Positions 63,702 through 64,000 of a stretch of 64,000 bases of DNA are shown in pieces (position 1 is the stretch's first letter; every line of letters begins with the position of its first letter). This DNA is from Desulfobotulus pelophilus (lineage in GTDB: Bacteria; Desulfobacterota; Desulfobacteria; Desulfobacterales; ASO4-4), in the NCBI RefSeq assembly GCF_026155325.1, contig NZ_JAPFPW010000003.1, positions 124,001 to 188,000 on the forward strand, in the 5' to 3' direction. The notes beneath the pieces were generated by a model. That model saw only the letters and a list, made by a program, of their open reading frames with translations, ran no database searches and had not been told where the DNA came from. The translations under genes were made by a program, and so were the position numbers.

Positions 63702-64000
63702 TTATTTCCAGGTGATGGCGGCTGCCTGTCTGGGAGGAATGCGGTGGTAGCGGAAACGGGGTACTCCCACAAGTACGGCACCATGGTTGCTGACGCCCTT
63801 GGGCAGATTCAGCGCCTCTTTCAGTGGGGGCCAGAAGGTGGCCGCTATGTTGAAAAAGCCGGCCCAGCAGGTACCCAGACCCATGGAAGGAGCGGCTACT
63901 TCCAGGTACGCCAGGGCCGTTGCGCAGTCAATGGCTGCTGTTGGAGCCGCCTTGTGGGCACAGGCCACCACAATGTGCGGAGCATCTCTGCAGATCACAT
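63702..64000 (-). CDS. Nitroreductase-family protein (partial)
   Basis: The C-terminal ~100 residues of an FMN-dependent nitroreductase-family protein; the 5' part lies beyond the window. Visible parts: IDCATALAYLEVAAPSMGLGTCWAGFF, a family hallmark contacting FMN, and GVLVGVP-like AVLVGVPRFRYHRIPPR. In anaerobes these are often fused to or paired with ferredoxin domains, which cannot be checked here. Substrate unknown. Confidence 0.85.
   Translation of the reverse strand, partial: VICRDAPHIVVACAHKAAPTAAIDCATALAYLEVAAPSMGLGTCWAGFFNIAATFWPPLKEALNLPKGVSNHGAVLVGVPRFRYHRIPPRQAAAITWK

Noticed and set aside
1-64000. CRISPR arrays, insertion sequences or prophage
   Set aside because: No regularly spaced repeats, transposase, integrase or phage structural genes were seen.

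Overview
The window looks like chromosomal DNA of a Gram-negative anaerobe of the Desulfobacterota (the former Deltaproteobacteria), possibly a sulfate-reducing relative. This is inferred from gene content: NifU/NifS iron-sulfur assembly, a radical-SAM activase of the NrdG type, the selenium-associated protein YedF, a fused RibBA, BamD and lipoproteins of a Gram-negative envelope, and many two-component proteins. I saw no prophage, transposase or CRISPR array. One tRNA gene is present, tRNA-Gln(CUG).

Layout. 1-5.9 kb (minus): minC, a PAS hybrid kinase, alr, a thiolase, and an NrdG-like activase behind a candidate NrdR-box pair. 6-9.7 kb: a lipoprotein, rsmE, a YrbL-like protein, a glycosyltransferase and a PilZ protein. 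9.7-14.8 kb (minus): nifU-nifS and a sigma54-type two-component pair. 15-18.6 kb: a DUF4168 protein and a broken DUF499 ATPase gene. 19-20.7 kb: tRNA-Gln and gltX. 20.9-29.6 kb (plus): a tightly packed housekeeping run rpmF, acpP, fabF, rpiB, glyA, dCMP deaminase, nrdR, ribD, ribE, ribBA, ribH, nusB. 29.6-37.2 kb: a possible structured RNA, an MBL hydrolase, mltF, ispG, an archaeal/eukaryotic-type proS and a RelA/SpoT enzyme. 37.3-45.3 kb: rpmB, bamD, trxB-trxA, an EAL-HDOD protein, a PurN variant, a TraB-family protein, a TPR lipoprotein and yedF. 45.3-51.4 kb (minus): six consecutive signalling genes. 52-57.4 kb: polA, a CoA-binding protein, a small Cys-rich protein, a HAD phosphatase, a DUF1573 gene interrupted by an in-frame UGA, and a rhodanese. 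57.7-63.7 kb (plus): an amino-acid cluster with an NhaC-type antiporter, a YheO/DauR-like regulator, RidA, a D-cysteine desulfhydrase-like PLP enzyme, an Asp/Glu-type racemase and a dicarboxylate symporter. The window ends inside a nitroreductase gene.

Most notable observations. (1) At 56633-56635 a single in-frame TGA falls where DUF1573 proteins carry the first Cys of their Cys-Gly-Cys motif, and reading stays open with recognisable family sequence on both sides. This is a strong selenocysteine candidate. (2) Nearly the same AT-rich palindrome overlaps the presumed -35 boxes of both the NhaC-type antiporter gene and the regulator gene 1.7 kb away, which suggests an autoregulated amino-acid regulon. 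(3) The DUF499 gene, from a family found in anti-phage islands, has two frame disruptions and no partner genes, next to a tRNA. (4) The segment between nusB and the MBL gene can fold into a long interrupted hairpin.
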